DNA of 50,358 bases from Thauera sp. GTDB lineage: Bacteria; Pseudomonadota; Gammaproteobacteria; Burkholderiales; Rhodocyclaceae. Within the stretch, counting starts at the first letter, position 1. Each line of letters begins with the position of its first letter. The notes under the pieces were generated by a model that had not been told where the DNA came from, did no database searches, and saw only the letters and a list, made by a program, of their open reading frames with translations. Location of the stretch: the NCBI GenBank assembly GCA_024235615.1, contig JACKMB010000011.1, positions 1 through 50,358 of the forward strand. The letters are read 5' to 3'. The position numbers and the translations under genes were made by a program. This document shows positions 10,362 to 18,841 of the stretch, in pieces.

Positions 10362-10976
10362 ATGGCCGGAACCCTTTTCATCGTCACCGCGCCCTCGGGC
10401 GCCGGCAAGACCACCCTGGTGCGCGGCCTGCTGCAGCGCGACCCGCGCGTGCAGCTGTCGATCTCCTACACCACGCGCGCGCCGCGCCCCGGCGAGCAGG
10501 ACGGGCGCGAGTACAACTTCGTCGACGTGCCCACCTTCCGCGCACTGCGCGACCGTGGCGAGTTCCTCGAGTGGGCGGAGGTGCACGGCAACTACTACGC
10601 CACCTCGCGCGTGTGGCTCAAGCAGCAGGTCGACGCCGGGCGCGACACCCTGCTCGAGATCGACTGGCAGGGCGCGCAGCAGGTGCGCAAGCACTTCCCG
10701 GACGCGGTCGGGGTCTTCATCCTGCCGCCCTCGATGGAAGAACTCGAGGCCCGCCTGCGTGGTCGCAATACCGACAGCGACGAGGTCATCAGCCGCCGCC
10801 TGCTGGGCGCGCGCGGGGAAATGCGCCATGTCGCGGAATTCGACTACGTTATAATCAACGACGAGATCGATGCCGCGCTCGACGACCTGGTCGCCGTAGT
10901 GCGCGCCGCGCGTTTGCGCTGCGCCAAGCAGCACCAGCGGCATCCCGAATACTTCGCCTTTCTCGAACAGGATTGA
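10362..10976 (+). CDS. gmk: Guanylate kinase
   Basis: 204 residues. Phosphorylates GMP to GDP with ATP. P-loop [10 protein letters not shown] at residues 10-19; GMP-binding segment [17 protein letters not shown]; the DWQGAQQV motif is also typical. It is two bases upstream of rpoZ and in the same group as spoT, linking guanine nucleotide supply with (p)ppGpp metabolism. A TATAAT string at 10850-10855 inside the 3' end encodes the conserved YVIIND region and has no convincing -35 partner. Confidence 0.96.
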   Translation: MAGTLFIVTAPSGAGKTTLVRGLLQRDPRVQLSISYTTRAPRPGEQDGREYNFVDVPTFRALRDRGEFLEWAEVHGNYYATSRVWLKQQVDAGRDTLLEIDWQGAQQVRKHFPDAVGVFILPPSMEELEARLRGRNTDSDEVISRRLLGARGEMRHVAEFDYVIINDEIDAALDDLVAVVRAARLRCAKQHQRHPEYFAFLEQD

Positions 10977-10978
10977 AC

Positions 10979-11194
10979 ATGGCCCGCATCACCGTAGAAG
11001 ACTGCCTGAAGAAGATTCCGAACCGCTTCCAGCTCACCCTGGCGGCGACCTATCGCGCCCGCCAGCTCACCGCGGGCGGCACGCCGCAGATCGATGTCGA
11101 CCCGCTCGACCGTGACAAGCCCACCGTGATCGCGCTGCGCGAGATCGAAGCGGGCAAGGTCGGCCTCGAGATGCTCAACCGCGGCCAGGCCTGA
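10979..11194 (+). CDS. rpoZ: RNA polymerase omega subunit
   Basis: 71 residues. Omega binds the beta' subunit, helps RNA polymerase assembly and forms part of a ppGpp site. [19 protein letters not shown] is the standard start, and the RARQL and [13 protein letters not shown] segments are conserved. The start is two bases after the gmk stop, and spoT follows 17 bp downstream. Confidence 0.96.
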   Translation: MARITVEDCLKKIPNRFQLTLAATYRARQLTAGGTPQIDVDPLDRDKPTVIALREIEAGKVGLEMLNRGQA

Positions 11195-11211
11195 TACCGC
11201 CCGGGGGTTGC

Positions 11212-13419
11212 ATGAAAGCCGCTGAAGCAGGCCCAGCCCCCCAAGTCTTCCGCCCGCCGGTGTCGAGCGTGCTCGCGCTCGACTTCCAGCAGCTCAAGGC
11301 CAAGCTGCAGACCTACCTCAAGCCCGAGGACGTGGGCCGCGTCGAGGCGGCCTACCACTTCTCCGCCGATGCCCACGCCGGGCAGTTCCGCGTCAGCGGC
11401 GAGCCCTACGTCAGCCACCCGGTGGCGGTGTGCTCGCTGGTCGCCGACTGGCACCTCGACCCGCAGGCGCTGATCGCCGCGCTCCTCCACGACGTGATGG
11501 AGGACACCCACATCACCAAGGCGGAGATCGCCGAACGCTTCGGCAAGGTCTCCGCCGAGCTGGTCGACGGCCTCTCCAAGCTCGACAAGATCGAGTTCCG
11601 CTCGCAGGAAGAGGCCCAGGCCGAGAATTTCCGCAAGATGCTGCTGGCGATGGCGAGCGACCTGCGCGTCATCCTCATCAAGCTCGCCGACCGCCTGCAC
11701 AACATGCGCACGCTGGACCACATGCGTCCGGCCAAGCGCCGCCGCATCGCCAACGAGACGCTCGAGATCTACGCGCCGATCGCCAACCGCCTCGGCCTCA
11801 ACGACCTCTTCCGCGAGCTGCAGGAGCTGTCCTTCCGCAACAAGTACCCGCTGCGCTTCGAGGTGCTCGCCAAGGCGATCCGCAGCGCGCGCGGCAATCG
11901 CCGCGAGGTCGTCGGCAAGATCCTCGCCAGCATCGAGGAGCGCCTGCCGCAGTGGGGCATCGGCGCCGAGGTGCAGGGGCGCGAGAAGCACCTCTACGGC
12001 ATCTACCGCAAGATGGCCGAGAAGCGCCTGTCCTTCTCGCAGGTGCTCGACATCTACGGCTTTCGCGTCATCGTCAAGGACGTGCCGAGCTGCTACCTCG
12101 CGCTCGGTGCGCTGCACTCGATGTACAAGCCGGTGCCGGGCAAGTTCAAGGACTACCTCGCCATCCCCAAGGCCAACGGCTACCAGAGCCTGCACACCAC
12201 GCTGATCGGCCCCTTCGGCATGCCGGTCGAAGTGCAGATCCGCACCCGCGAGATGCACCACATCGCCGAGACCGGCGTGGCCTCGCACTGGCTGTACAAG
12301 GAAGACGAGAAGACGCTCACCGAGCTGCAGCAGAAGACGCACTCCTGGTTGCAGTCCCTGCTCGAGCTGCAGTCGGCCTCGGGCGAGGCCACCGAGTTCC
12401 TCGAGCACGTCAAGATCGACCTCTTCCCGGGCGAGGTCTATGTGTTCTCGCCCAAGGGCAAGATCTTCTCCATGCCCAAGGGCTCGACCCCGGTGGACTT
12501 CGCCTACGCGGTGCACACCGACATCGGCAACCGCTGCGTGGCGTGCCGCATCAACGGCGACCTGATGCCGCTGCGCAGCGAGCTGCGTAACGGCGACCAG
12601 GTCGAGATCATCACCGCCGCGCAGGCCAACCCCAACCCGGCCTGGCTGTCCTACGCGCGCACCGGCAAGGCGCGCGCGCAGATCCGCCACTTCATGAAGA
12701 ACGCGCAGCAGGACGAGTCGGTCACGCTCGGCGAGCGCCTGCTCAACCAGGCATTGCGCCCGCACGGGCTCACCCTCGGGCAGATCTCCAGCTTCGCGTG
12801 GGACCGCTTCCTGCGCGACCGTGGCGTACGCAACAAGAAGGAGGTCTTCTCCGACCTCGGCCTCGGCAAGCGCCTGCCGGTCATCGTCGCGCGCCGCCTC
12901 GCCGAGGCGCAGGATCTCGAGTCCGGGCGTCCGGACGTGGTCAAGCCCAAGCCCGCGGGGGCGATCAGCATCCGCGGCTCGGAGGGTGTGGCGGTGCAGC
13001 TGGCGCGCTGCTGCCATCCCATCCCGGGCGACCCGATCATCGGCACGCTGCGCAAGGGCCAGGGCCTCGAGGTGCACACCCACGACTGTCCCAACGTGGC
13101 CAAGCTGCGTGGCGACCGCGGGCGCTGGGTCGATGTGGAATGGGAACACATGGTCGACGACCGCCTGTTCGACGTCGGCATCCGCGTGCTCAGCCACAAC
13201 GCGCGCGGCGTGCTGGCGCGGGTGGCGAGCGCGATCGCCGAGGAAGACAGCAACATCCAGAGCGTCAGCATGGACGGCGGGCAGGGCGAGTACACCGCGC
13301 TCAACTTCACCGTGCAGGTGCGCGACCGCATGCACCTCGCGCGCGTGATGCGCGGCGTGCGCCGGGTGCAGGAGGTCGTGCGCATCGGCCGCGTCAAGGC
13401 CGACGGCCGTGTCGGCTGA
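11212..13419 (+). CDS. spoT: Bifunctional (p)ppGpp synthetase/hydrolase
   Basis: 735 residues. It makes and degrades the stringent-response alarmone. Domains in order: HD hydrolase (ALLHDVMEDT, about residues 90-100, with the metal-binding HD intact), synthetase (GREKHLYGIYRKM and YQSLHTTLIGPFG), TGS (VYVFSPKGKIFSMPKGSTP), a conserved C-terminal CCHPIPGD region and a final ACT domain. The intact HD motif argues for SpoT/Rel rather than a hydrolase-dead RelA. Genomic order gmk-rpoZ-spoT agrees. Confidence 0.95.
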   Translation: MKAAEAGPAPQVFRPPVSSVLALDFQQLKAKLQTYLKPEDVGRVEAAYHFSADAHAGQFRVSGEPYVSHPVAVCSLVADWHLDPQALIAALLHDVMEDTHITKAEIAERFGKVSAELVDGLSKLDKIEFRSQEEAQAENFRKMLLAMASDLRVILIKLADRLHNMRTLDHMRPAKRRRIANETLEIYAPIANRLGLNDLFRELQELSFRNKYPLRFEVLAKAIRSARGNRREVVGKILASIEERLPQWGIGAEVQGREKHLYGIYRKMAEKRLSFSQVLDIYGFRVIVKDVPSCYLALGALHSMYKPVPGKFKDYLAIPKANGYQSLHTTLIGPFGMPVEVQIRTREMHHIAETGVASHWLYKEDEKTLTELQQKTHSWLQSLLELQSASGEATEFLEHVKIDLFPGEVYVFSPKGKIFSMPKGSTPVDFAYAVHTDIGNRCVACRINGDLMPLRSELRNGDQVEIITAAQANPNPAWLSYARTGKARAQIRHFMKNAQQDESVTLGERLLNQALRPHGLTLGQISSFAWDRFLRDRGVRNKKEVFSDLGLGKRLPVIVARRLAEAQDLESGRPDVVKPKPAGAISIRGSEGVAVQLARCCHPIPGDPIIGTLRKGQGLEVHTHDCPNVAKLRGDRGRWVDVEWEHMVDDRLFDVGIRVLSHNARGVLARVASAIAEEDSNIQSVSMDGGQGEYTALNFTVQVRDRMHLARVMRGVRRVQEVVRIGRVKADGRVG

Positions 13420-13506
13420 GGGCCCCGCGGCGCGCCGACGCTGCTAGAATGCGCGCCGACCGCGGCGCTTCGGTGGCGCCGCACGTGAACCCACCGGGGA
13501 CCCGAC

Positions 13507-13695
13507 ATGGCGATGTACGAATCCGATCACACCAAGTTCATGCGCGAGTGGATGGAGAAGCATCCGGAGCAGCGCGACGAGCAGAAGAAGGGTCGCGCCC
13601 TGTGGTGGGACAAGCCGCAGAGCGTCGAGGAGCAGAAGCGCGTCGCCACCGCCCGCGTGCCGGTCAAGCCCTACTACTACGACATCAACAACTGA
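13507..13695 (+). CDS. DUF3460 family small protein
   Basis: 62 residues, charged and without membrane segments. The sequence (MYESDHTKFMREWMEKHPE at the start, tyrosine-rich VKPYYYDINN at the end) matches the DUF3460 family, mostly found in betaproteobacteria; function is not known. A TAGAAT at 13445-13450 could be its -10 box, but I see no good -35. A strong stem-loop begins one base after its stop. Confidence 0.85.
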   Translation: MAMYESDHTKFMREWMEKHPEQRDEQKKGRALWWDKPQSVEEQKRVATARVPVKPYYYDINN

Positions 13696-13714
13696 TCCGG
13701 CGCACCGCGCCGGA
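13696..13714 (+). terminator. Stem-loop after the DUF3460 gene, possible terminator
   Basis: Perfect 8-bp stem TCCGGCGC/GCGCCGGA around a 3-base ACC loop, beginning right after the stop codon. No run of T follows, so an intrinsic terminator is uncertain; it may only protect the 3' end of the transcript. Confidence 0.35.
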
Positions 13715-13807
13715 GCCGGCGCGGCCGTCCCAACGGCGCCGCCCGTTCCGGCTGCGGCGCCGCATGCATCCGTTGAAACCTCGCCTCCGGCGTTGCGGCA
13801 GGCCCGC

Positions 13808-15259
13808 ATGAGCCTGCCGAGTCGTCTCGCCTTCATCGATGTCGAGAGCACCGGCGCGCATCCGGTGCGCGACCGCATCACCGAGATCGCCATCCTGCGC
13901 GTCGAGGACGGCGAGGTGGTCGCGCGCTGGGAGAGCCTGGTGGCCCCCGGCCAGCCCATCCCGCCGCTGATCGAGGAGGTCACCGGCATCTCCGACGCCA
14001 TGGTCGCCGACGCGCCCGCCTTCGAGGCGGTGGCCGACACGGTCGCCGCGCTGCTCGAGGGCTGCGTCTTCGTCGCCCACAGCGCGCGCTTCGACTACGG
14101 CTTCATCCGCAACGCCTTTACCCGCATCGGGCGCGAGTTCGAGGCGCCGGTGCTGTGCACCGTCAAGCTGTCACGCGCGCTTTATCCGGAACACCACCGC
14201 CACGGCCTCGATGCGCTGATCGAGCGCCACGGCCTGGTCTGCTCCGCGCGTCACCGTGCGATGGGCGACGTCGAGGCGTTGTGGCAGTTCGTGCGCGTGC
14301 TGGAGGCCGGCTTCGAGCCCGAGGTGCTGGCGCGCGCCGCCACGCGCGCGATGAAGGCGCCCGCGCAGCCGCCCGGGCTGCCCGAAGGCTTGCTCGAGGC
14401 GCTGCCCGACGCCCCCGGGCTGTATCTCTTCCACGCCCAGCCCGAGCCGCCGCCGCTGGGCGCGCGCGACCCGGCGCTCTTCGTCGGGCGCGCACAGAGC
14501 CTGCGCGCGCGGGTGCGCGAGCACTTCGGCGCGGGCGCGCGCAAGGGCCGCGACGCCGAACTGGCGGCGCGGGTGAAGCGGGTGGAGTGGGTCGAGACCG
14601 CCGGCGAACTCGACACTTCGCTGCGCGAGAACGCCCTGCTGCGTGCGCTGGCGCCGCCCTACAACCGCCCGCAGGAGCCCGCCGGGGCCGCCTTCGCGCT
14701 GCGCCTGCTGCCCAACCGGAGGCGTGCGCCGATTTACGAGACGGTGGCGATCGCCGGCACCGACCCGGCGGATTGGCACGGGCTCCACGGCGTCTTCCGC
14801 AACCGTCGCGAGGCCGACAACCTGCTGCGCGAGCTGGCGCTGCTGTACCGGCTGTGCCCGCGCCGGCTCGGCCTGGAGGGCGGCAACGGCCCGTGCACCG
14901 CGTACGCCTCGCGACGCTGCGCGGGCGTGTGCGCCCGCCGCGAGACACCCGAGGAGCACGACGCCCGCCTCGCCGGCGCGCTCGCCGGCGTGGGGGTGCG
15001 GCCGTGGCCGTGGGCGGGGCCGGTGGTGGTGGAAGAGGCGCGCGCGCACGGTCCGCGCCGGCTGCAGGTGTTCGACCGCTGGTGCCACCTGGGCAGCGCG
15101 CAGGACGAGGCCGGCGCGCTCGCCCTCGCCACGGCGCCGCGCGCCTTCGACGCGGACGTCTGGCGCATCCTTGCGCGCTGGCTGGCGGTCCCGGCCCATC
15201 TCGCGCAGGTGCGCGAACTCGCGGCGCAGGCCGACGAGGAGGCGCCCGGCGCGGCCTAG
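13808..15259 (+). CDS. DEDDh 3'-5' exonuclease fused to a GIY-YIG-like domain
   Basis: 483 residues from ATG 13808; an in-frame TTG at 13793 is less likely. N-terminal about 170 residues form a DnaQ-like exonuclease: FIDVESTG (ExoI), VAHSARFDYGFI (ExoII) and HRAMGDVEA (ExoIII, DEDDh type). A UvrC/Cho-like segment follows with a degenerate GIY-YIG signature (PGLYLF then LFVGRA near residues 200-225) and a cysteine stretch around residues 350-380 that recalls UvrC. The expected role is DNA repair nuclease; it resembles DnaQ/Cho fusion proteins known in bacteria. The stop shares a CTAG tetranucleotide with the convergent regulator gene. Confidence 0.82.
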   Translation: MSLPSRLAFIDVESTGAHPVRDRITEIAILRVEDGEVVARWESLVAPGQPIPPLIEEVTGISDAMVADAPAFEAVADTVAALLEGCVFVAHSARFDYGFIRNAFTRIGREFEAPVLCTVKLSRALYPEHHRHGLDALIERHGLVCSARHRAMGDVEALWQFVRVLEAGFEPEVLARAATRAMKAPAQPPGLPEGLLEALPDAPGLYLFHAQPEPPPLGARDPALFVGRAQSLRARVREHFGAGARKGRDAELAARVKRVEWVETAGELDTSLRENALLRALAPPYNRPQEPAGAAFALRLLPNRRRAPIYETVAIAGTDPADWHGLHGVFRNRREADNLLRELALLYRLCPRRLGLEGGNGPCTAYASRRCAGVCARRETPEEHDARLAGALAGVGVRPWPWAGPVVVEEARAHGPRRLQVFDRWCHLGSAQDEAGALALATAPRAFDADVWRILARWLAVPAHLAQVRELAAQADEEAPGAA

Positions 15260-15957
15260 TGCGCTGCGCAGTCGCGCAGCTGCGACAGCTTGCTCAGCAC
15301 CATGCCGCGGCGGCCGCGCGGCTGGATCATGCCGTCGCGGGTGAGCTGCGAGAGGATGCGCGACAGCGTCTCCGGGGTCAGGTTGAGCTGGGCGGCGATG
15401 GTCTGCTTGTCGATGTCGAGGCGGATCTCCCAGCGCTCGGCATCGTCCGGCGCGAGCCGCGTCAGGTAGTGGGCGACGCGCTGCGTGCCGCTGAGCTGGA
15501 ACTGAACCTGCATGGTCGACATCAGATCGTAGCTGGCTTCCGCAAGCCGGTTGCTCATCGACACCGAAAAGGCGGTTGAGCTCACCATGGCGTTGCGCAG
15601 CGCGGCGGTCGGCACCAGCAGCAGCTCGGTCGCGCTGATCGCCTGGGCGTTGGCGACGTGGGGGCGGTTGATCAGCGCGGCCTCCTCGCCGAAGAAGCTG
15701 CCGGGCTCGGCGAGACGGACGATCTTCTCGCCGCCCGAGGGCGAGAGCACGAAGCATTTCACCCGTCCGTCGAGCACCAGGTAGATGCCGCGCGGACAGT
15801 CCTCCTGCTGGACGAGGAGTTCGCCGCGGGCGGCGTGGATCGGTCGTGCGGCAGCGAGCACGCGCTCGCGGGCGCAGGCGTCGAGCATGTCGAAGGGAGC
15901 GAAGCGGGCGAGCAGGTCGCTGGCGTCGGGGGCGAGGGAGGGGGGCCTGCAGCTCAT
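15256..15957 (-). CDS. Crp/Fnr-family transcriptional regulator, DNR-like
   Basis: 233 residues: N-terminal cyclic-nucleotide-type beta barrel (PRGIYLVLDGRVKCF, PGSFFGEEAALINRP), dimerisation helix, C-terminal winged helix. The recognition helix reads PETLSRILSQL, keeping the Glu, Ser and Arg that in FNR-type proteins contact TTGAT half-sites. Cysteines are few (positions 3, 28, 54 and one near the C-terminus) and not in the FNR iron-sulfur arrangement, so it is more like the DNR/NNR group that responds to NO, usually via haem. A perfect TTGAT-N4-ATCAA site lies 2.8 kb away before napF. Its own regulation is not evident. Confidence 0.85.
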   Translation of the reverse strand: MSCRPPSLAPDASDLLARFAPFDMLDACARERVLAAARPIHAARGELLVQQEDCPRGIYLVLDGRVKCFVLSPSGGEKIVRLAEPGSFFGEEAALINRPHVANAQAISATELLLVPTAALRNAMVSSTAFSVSMSNRLAEASYDLMSTMQVQFQLSGTQRVAHYLTRLAPDDAERWEIRLDIDKQTIAAQLNLTPETLSRILSQLTRDGMIQPRGRRGMVLSKLSQLRDCAAH

Positions 15958-16101
15958 GCGGATCTCCTGCGGACGTCGGCGTGGTCTTCCAGTCGCTAGA
16001 CTAGCCGCTGGTTTTCACCCTGCATGGCATCGCGGAGCGCGTGCGTGCCTGCGGAATACCTCCGAAGTGGTACTTACGGATTTCTGCAAGGCACTGAAAG
16101 A

Positions 16102-16107
16102 TATATT
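16102..16107 (+). promoter_or_regulatory. Candidate -10 element before the NarX-like gene
   Basis: TATATT in a short AT-rich patch, 52 bases upstream of the preferred ATG at 16159. No good -35 box is present at the right distance, as expected if an activator is needed. If used, it excludes an in-frame start at 16024. Confidence 0.25.
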
Positions 16108-16158
16108 CAAAGGGCTGGATCCGGAGGCGCTCCGGCCCTCGATCGAAGTGGAAGGGGT

Positions 16159-18117
16159 ATGTCCACGTTGTTGTCCCGGATTCTTTCCGGATGGAGATTC
16201 GACATGCACCTGGCGGTTCCCCGCCGGCTCGTGAGGCGCTCGATCATGCTGCTGGTGTCGGTCGCCCTGGTAGCGATGACGCTGATCGGGCTGGCCGGCA
16301 TGAGCGCGTCCTTCCTGGTGGTCGATCGCAGCCGCGACAGCGTGCGGGCGATCGATGTCGCCGGAAGCTTGCGCAGCCACACCCGGCGCATCGCCAACCT
16401 CATCGCCATCGACGCGCTCAAGGGCCGCGTCGGCGTGTCCGAGCGCACGCGCGCGGCGATGGCCGACATCGAGCGCGAGCTCCAGGAGCCGGCGCTGCGC
16501 CGCTTCGGGGACGCGGCGCCGGGCGAGCTCTTCGCGGCCACCTACCGCGGCGTGCAGGCGGGCTGGGAGCGCACGGTGAGGCCGCGGATCGAGGCGCTCG
16601 ACGGGCATGGGCCGCCCGACGCACGCGAGATCGAGGCGCTGCTCGCAGGGGTGGACGACTTCGTCGGCCAGGTCGATAGCCTGGTCGCGGTGCTCGGGCA
16701 GGAGAACGAGCGCCGCATCGACGAGCTGCGCCGCATCCTCGCGCTCGCCGCCGCGGTCACGCTGGGGGTGGTGCTGGTGGTGATCGTGCTCTTGCAGCGC
16801 GCGCTGCTGCGCCCGCTCGGCGGCCTGCTCGACGCCGCGCGCCGCATCGCCGGCGGCGACTTCGGCGTGCGCGTGCGTTACACCGGCGAGGACGAGCTCG
16901 GCCAGGTCGGCAGCGCCTTCAACCTGATGGCCGACGAGCTCGCCCGCCACTACCATCTGCTCGAGCAGCGCGTCACCGAGAAGACCGCCGAGCTGCAGCG
17001 CAGCAACCGCTCGCTGGAGCTGCTCTACCACGCCATTGCCCGCCTCTACCAGGCGCCGAGCGCGCCCGATGCCTACGATGCGACCCTGCGCGACATCGAC
17101 CGCGTCGCCGGACTGGAGGGTTCCTTCGTCTGCATCGAGCCGCGCCCCGGGGCCCCGGCGGCGGTCATCGCTTCGTCCATGGGACCGTGTCCGGACCGAG
17201 CCGAGCGTGGCGAGGATGCCTGCGCCGCCTGCCGGGCGGGCTCGGAGGGGCAGGCGCTGGCGCTGCTGTCGCCGACCCTGCTGCGCTTTCCGCTGCGCGA
17301 CCGCGAGCACCATTACGGCATGCTGCGCCTTTCGCTGCCCGACGGCGCGCGCCTGGAGGACTGGCAGCGCCAGCTCGTCGAGGCCTTGTCGCGCCACATG
17401 GGCATGGCGCTCGGCGCGGCGCGGCGTACGGAGCAGGAGCGCCTGCTCGCGCTCCAGGAGGAGCGCTCGGTGATCGCGCGCGAGCTGCACGACTCGCTCG
17501 CCCAGGCGCTGTCCTACATGAAGATCCAGGTCAGCCTGCTGCAGCGCGCGCTCGCCGACCCGGCGCGCGCGGCCGAGGCGGAGCCGATCCTGGCCGACCT
17601 GCGCGAGGGCATCAGCGCCGCCTACCGCCAGCTGCGCGAGCTGCTGGTGTCCTTCCGCCTCGGCCTGTCGGCCGACCTCGCCACCCTGATGGAGGACGCC
17701 GCGCGCGAATACGGCACCCGCGGCGGGCTGGAGGTGGCGCTCGCGGTGGAGCTCGGCGCCTGCCAGCTCGGCCCGAACCAGGAGGTGCACGTGCTGCAGA
17801 TCGTGCGCGAGGCCTTGTCGAACATGGTGCGCCACGCTGCGGCGCGGCATGCCTGGGTGGAGCTGCGCGGCGGCGCGGACGGCGAGGTGCGGCTGGAGGT
17901 GCGCGACGACGGCTGCGGCATCGGCGCGCCGCCGGCGGATGCGCGCAACCACCACGGGCTGGCGATCATGCGCGAGCGCGCGCGCAGCATGGGCGGGGAG
18001 ATCGAGATCGGGCCGGCGTTGCCTAGCGGCACGCGGGTGTGCGTGCGCTTCCGGGCCGCCAACGCGGGCGTGGCGGCGATGGTGCAGGGGGATGCGAAGA
18101 AGGAAATGGAGCCATGA
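16159..18117 (+). CDS. narX: Nitrate/nitrite sensor histidine kinase, NarX-like
   Basis: 652 residues from ATG 16159, which has a GGAAGGGG ribosome site; a frame open to 16024 adds 45 residues without family character. Order: transmembrane helix near residues 24-50, periplasmic part with a P-box-like stretch (AIDVAGSLRSHTRRIANLI) that resembles the nitrate-binding helix of NarX/NarQ, second transmembrane helix near 195-215, HAMP, a central module with a cysteine cluster (GPCPD... then CAACRAG), HisKA_3 dimerisation helix with phospho-accepting His about residue 444 (RELHDSLAQALSYMK), and HATPase (VRDDGCGIG). The stop overlaps the response regulator start by ATGA. It probably senses nitrate to control the downstream nap operon. 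Confidence 0.85.
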   Translation: MSTLLSRILSGWRFDMHLAVPRRLVRRSIMLLVSVALVAMTLIGLAGMSASFLVVDRSRDSVRAIDVAGSLRSHTRRIANLIAIDALKGRVGVSERTRAAMADIERELQEPALRRFGDAAPGELFAATYRGVQAGWERTVRPRIEALDGHGPPDAREIEALLAGVDDFVGQVDSLVAVLGQENERRIDELRRILALAAAVTLGVVLVVIVLLQRALLRPLGGLLDAARRIAGGDFGVRVRYTGEDELGQVGSAFNLMADELARHYHLLEQRVTEKTAELQRSNRSLELLYHAIARLYQAPSAPDAYDATLRDIDRVAGLEGSFVCIEPRPGAPAAVIASSMGPCPDRAERGEDACAACRAGSEGQALALLSPTLLRFPLRDREHHYGMLRLSLPDGARLEDWQRQLVEALSRHMGMALGAARRTEQERLLALQEERSVIARELHDSLAQALSYMKIQVSLLQRALADPARAAEAEPILADLREGISAAYRQLRELLVSFRLGLSADLATLMEDAAREYGTRGGLEVALAVELGACQLGPNQEVHVLQIVREALSNMVRHAAARHAWVELRGGADGEVRLEVRDDGCGIGAPPADARNHHGLAIMRERARSMGGEIEIGPALPSGTRVCVRFRAANAGVAAMVQGDAKKEMEP

Positions 18118-18758
18118 ACGAGAGCTGTCGCGTGCTGATCGTGGACGACCACCCGCTGTTCCGTCGCGGGCTGGTGCAGCTGCTGCGCACGATTCCCGCC
18201 TTCGTCCTCGTCGGCGAGGCCGCCAGCGGCGCCGAAGGGCTTGTGCTCGCGCGCGAGCTGCGCCCCGACCTGATCCTGCTCGACCTCAACATGCGCGACG
18301 GCGACGGGCTCGACATGCTGCGCGGCCTGCGCACGGCGCGCAGCGAGGCGCGCGTGGTGATGGTCACGGTGTCGGACTCGGGCGAGGACGTGGTGGCGGC
18401 GCTGCGCGGCGGGGTCGAGGGCTATCTGCTCAAGGACATGGAGCCCGAGGCCATGCTCGAGGCGCTGCAGGACGTGGCCGCCGGGCGGGTGGTGATCCCG
18501 CCGCAGCTCAACCACCTGCTCGCTGCGGCGCTGCGCGGCGAGTCGCGGCCGCAGTCTGCGGGCGCCGCCGGACTCACCGAGCAGGAGCTGCGCATCCTCG
18601 AGAAGATCGCCGCCGGGCTCTCCAACAAGCAGATCGGGCGCGAGCTCGACATCGCCGAGGGCACGGTCAAGGTGCACGTCAAGCACATCCTGCGCAAGCT
18701 CGAGCTGCGCTCGCGCGTCGAGGCCGCGGTGTGGGCGGTGGAGCACCTGCGGATGTGA
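18114..18758 (+). CDS. narL: NarL/FixJ-family response regulator
   Basis: 214 residues. Receiver domain with acidic pair VDDHPLF, phosphorylation Asp near residue 57 (LLDLNMRDG) and Lys in YLLKDM; C-terminal LuxR-type helix-turn-helix (LTEQELRILEKIAAGLSNKQIG). The ATG overlaps the kinase stop by four bases, so the pair is translationally coupled. It ends 81 bp before napF and is the obvious candidate to bind that control region. Confidence 0.9.
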   Translation: MNESCRVLIVDDHPLFRRGLVQLLRTIPAFVLVGEAASGAEGLVLARELRPDLILLDLNMRDGDGLDMLRGLRTARSEARVVMVTVSDSGEDVVAALRGGVEGYLLKDMEPEAMLEALQDVAAGRVVIPPQLNHLLAAALRGESRPQSAGAAGLTEQELRILEKIAAGLSNKQIGRELDIAEGTVKVHVKHILRKLELRSRVEAAVWAVEHLRM

Positions 18759-18799
18759 GCAACTCCGTCGGCCATGTTGTAATGAGATAAGTTCGTAAG

Positions 18800-18841
18800 T
18801 TGATCGAGATCAACAAATCGCGCCTTTAGCTGGGCTGTAAT
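18800..18841 (+). promoter_or_regulatory. FNR/DNR-type operator and -10 box of the nap operon
   Basis: TTGATCGAGATCAA at 18800-18813 is a perfect match to the FNR/DNR consensus TTGAT-N4-ATCAA. If it is centred at -41.5, transcription starts at about 18848 and the -10 hexamer falls exactly on TGTAAT (18836-18841), five of six consensus bases. This is a textbook class II activator layout for anaerobic induction. The annotated napF ATG at 18840 overlaps this -10 box. Confidence 0.85.

Noticed and set aside
10850-10855. TATAAT as an internal rpoZ promoter
   Set aside because: It encodes the conserved YVIIND of guanylate kinase and has no -35 partner at a suitable distance.
15256-15259. Shared CTAG at the convergent stops of the exonuclease and the Crp/Fnr-type gene
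   Set aside because: A neat four-base overlap of two stop codons, but common for tightly packed convergent genes; no function needed.
16024-16158. N-terminal extension of the NarX-like kinase
   Set aside because: The added residues have no family character, lie across the likely promoter, and the ATG at 16159 has a good ribosome site.
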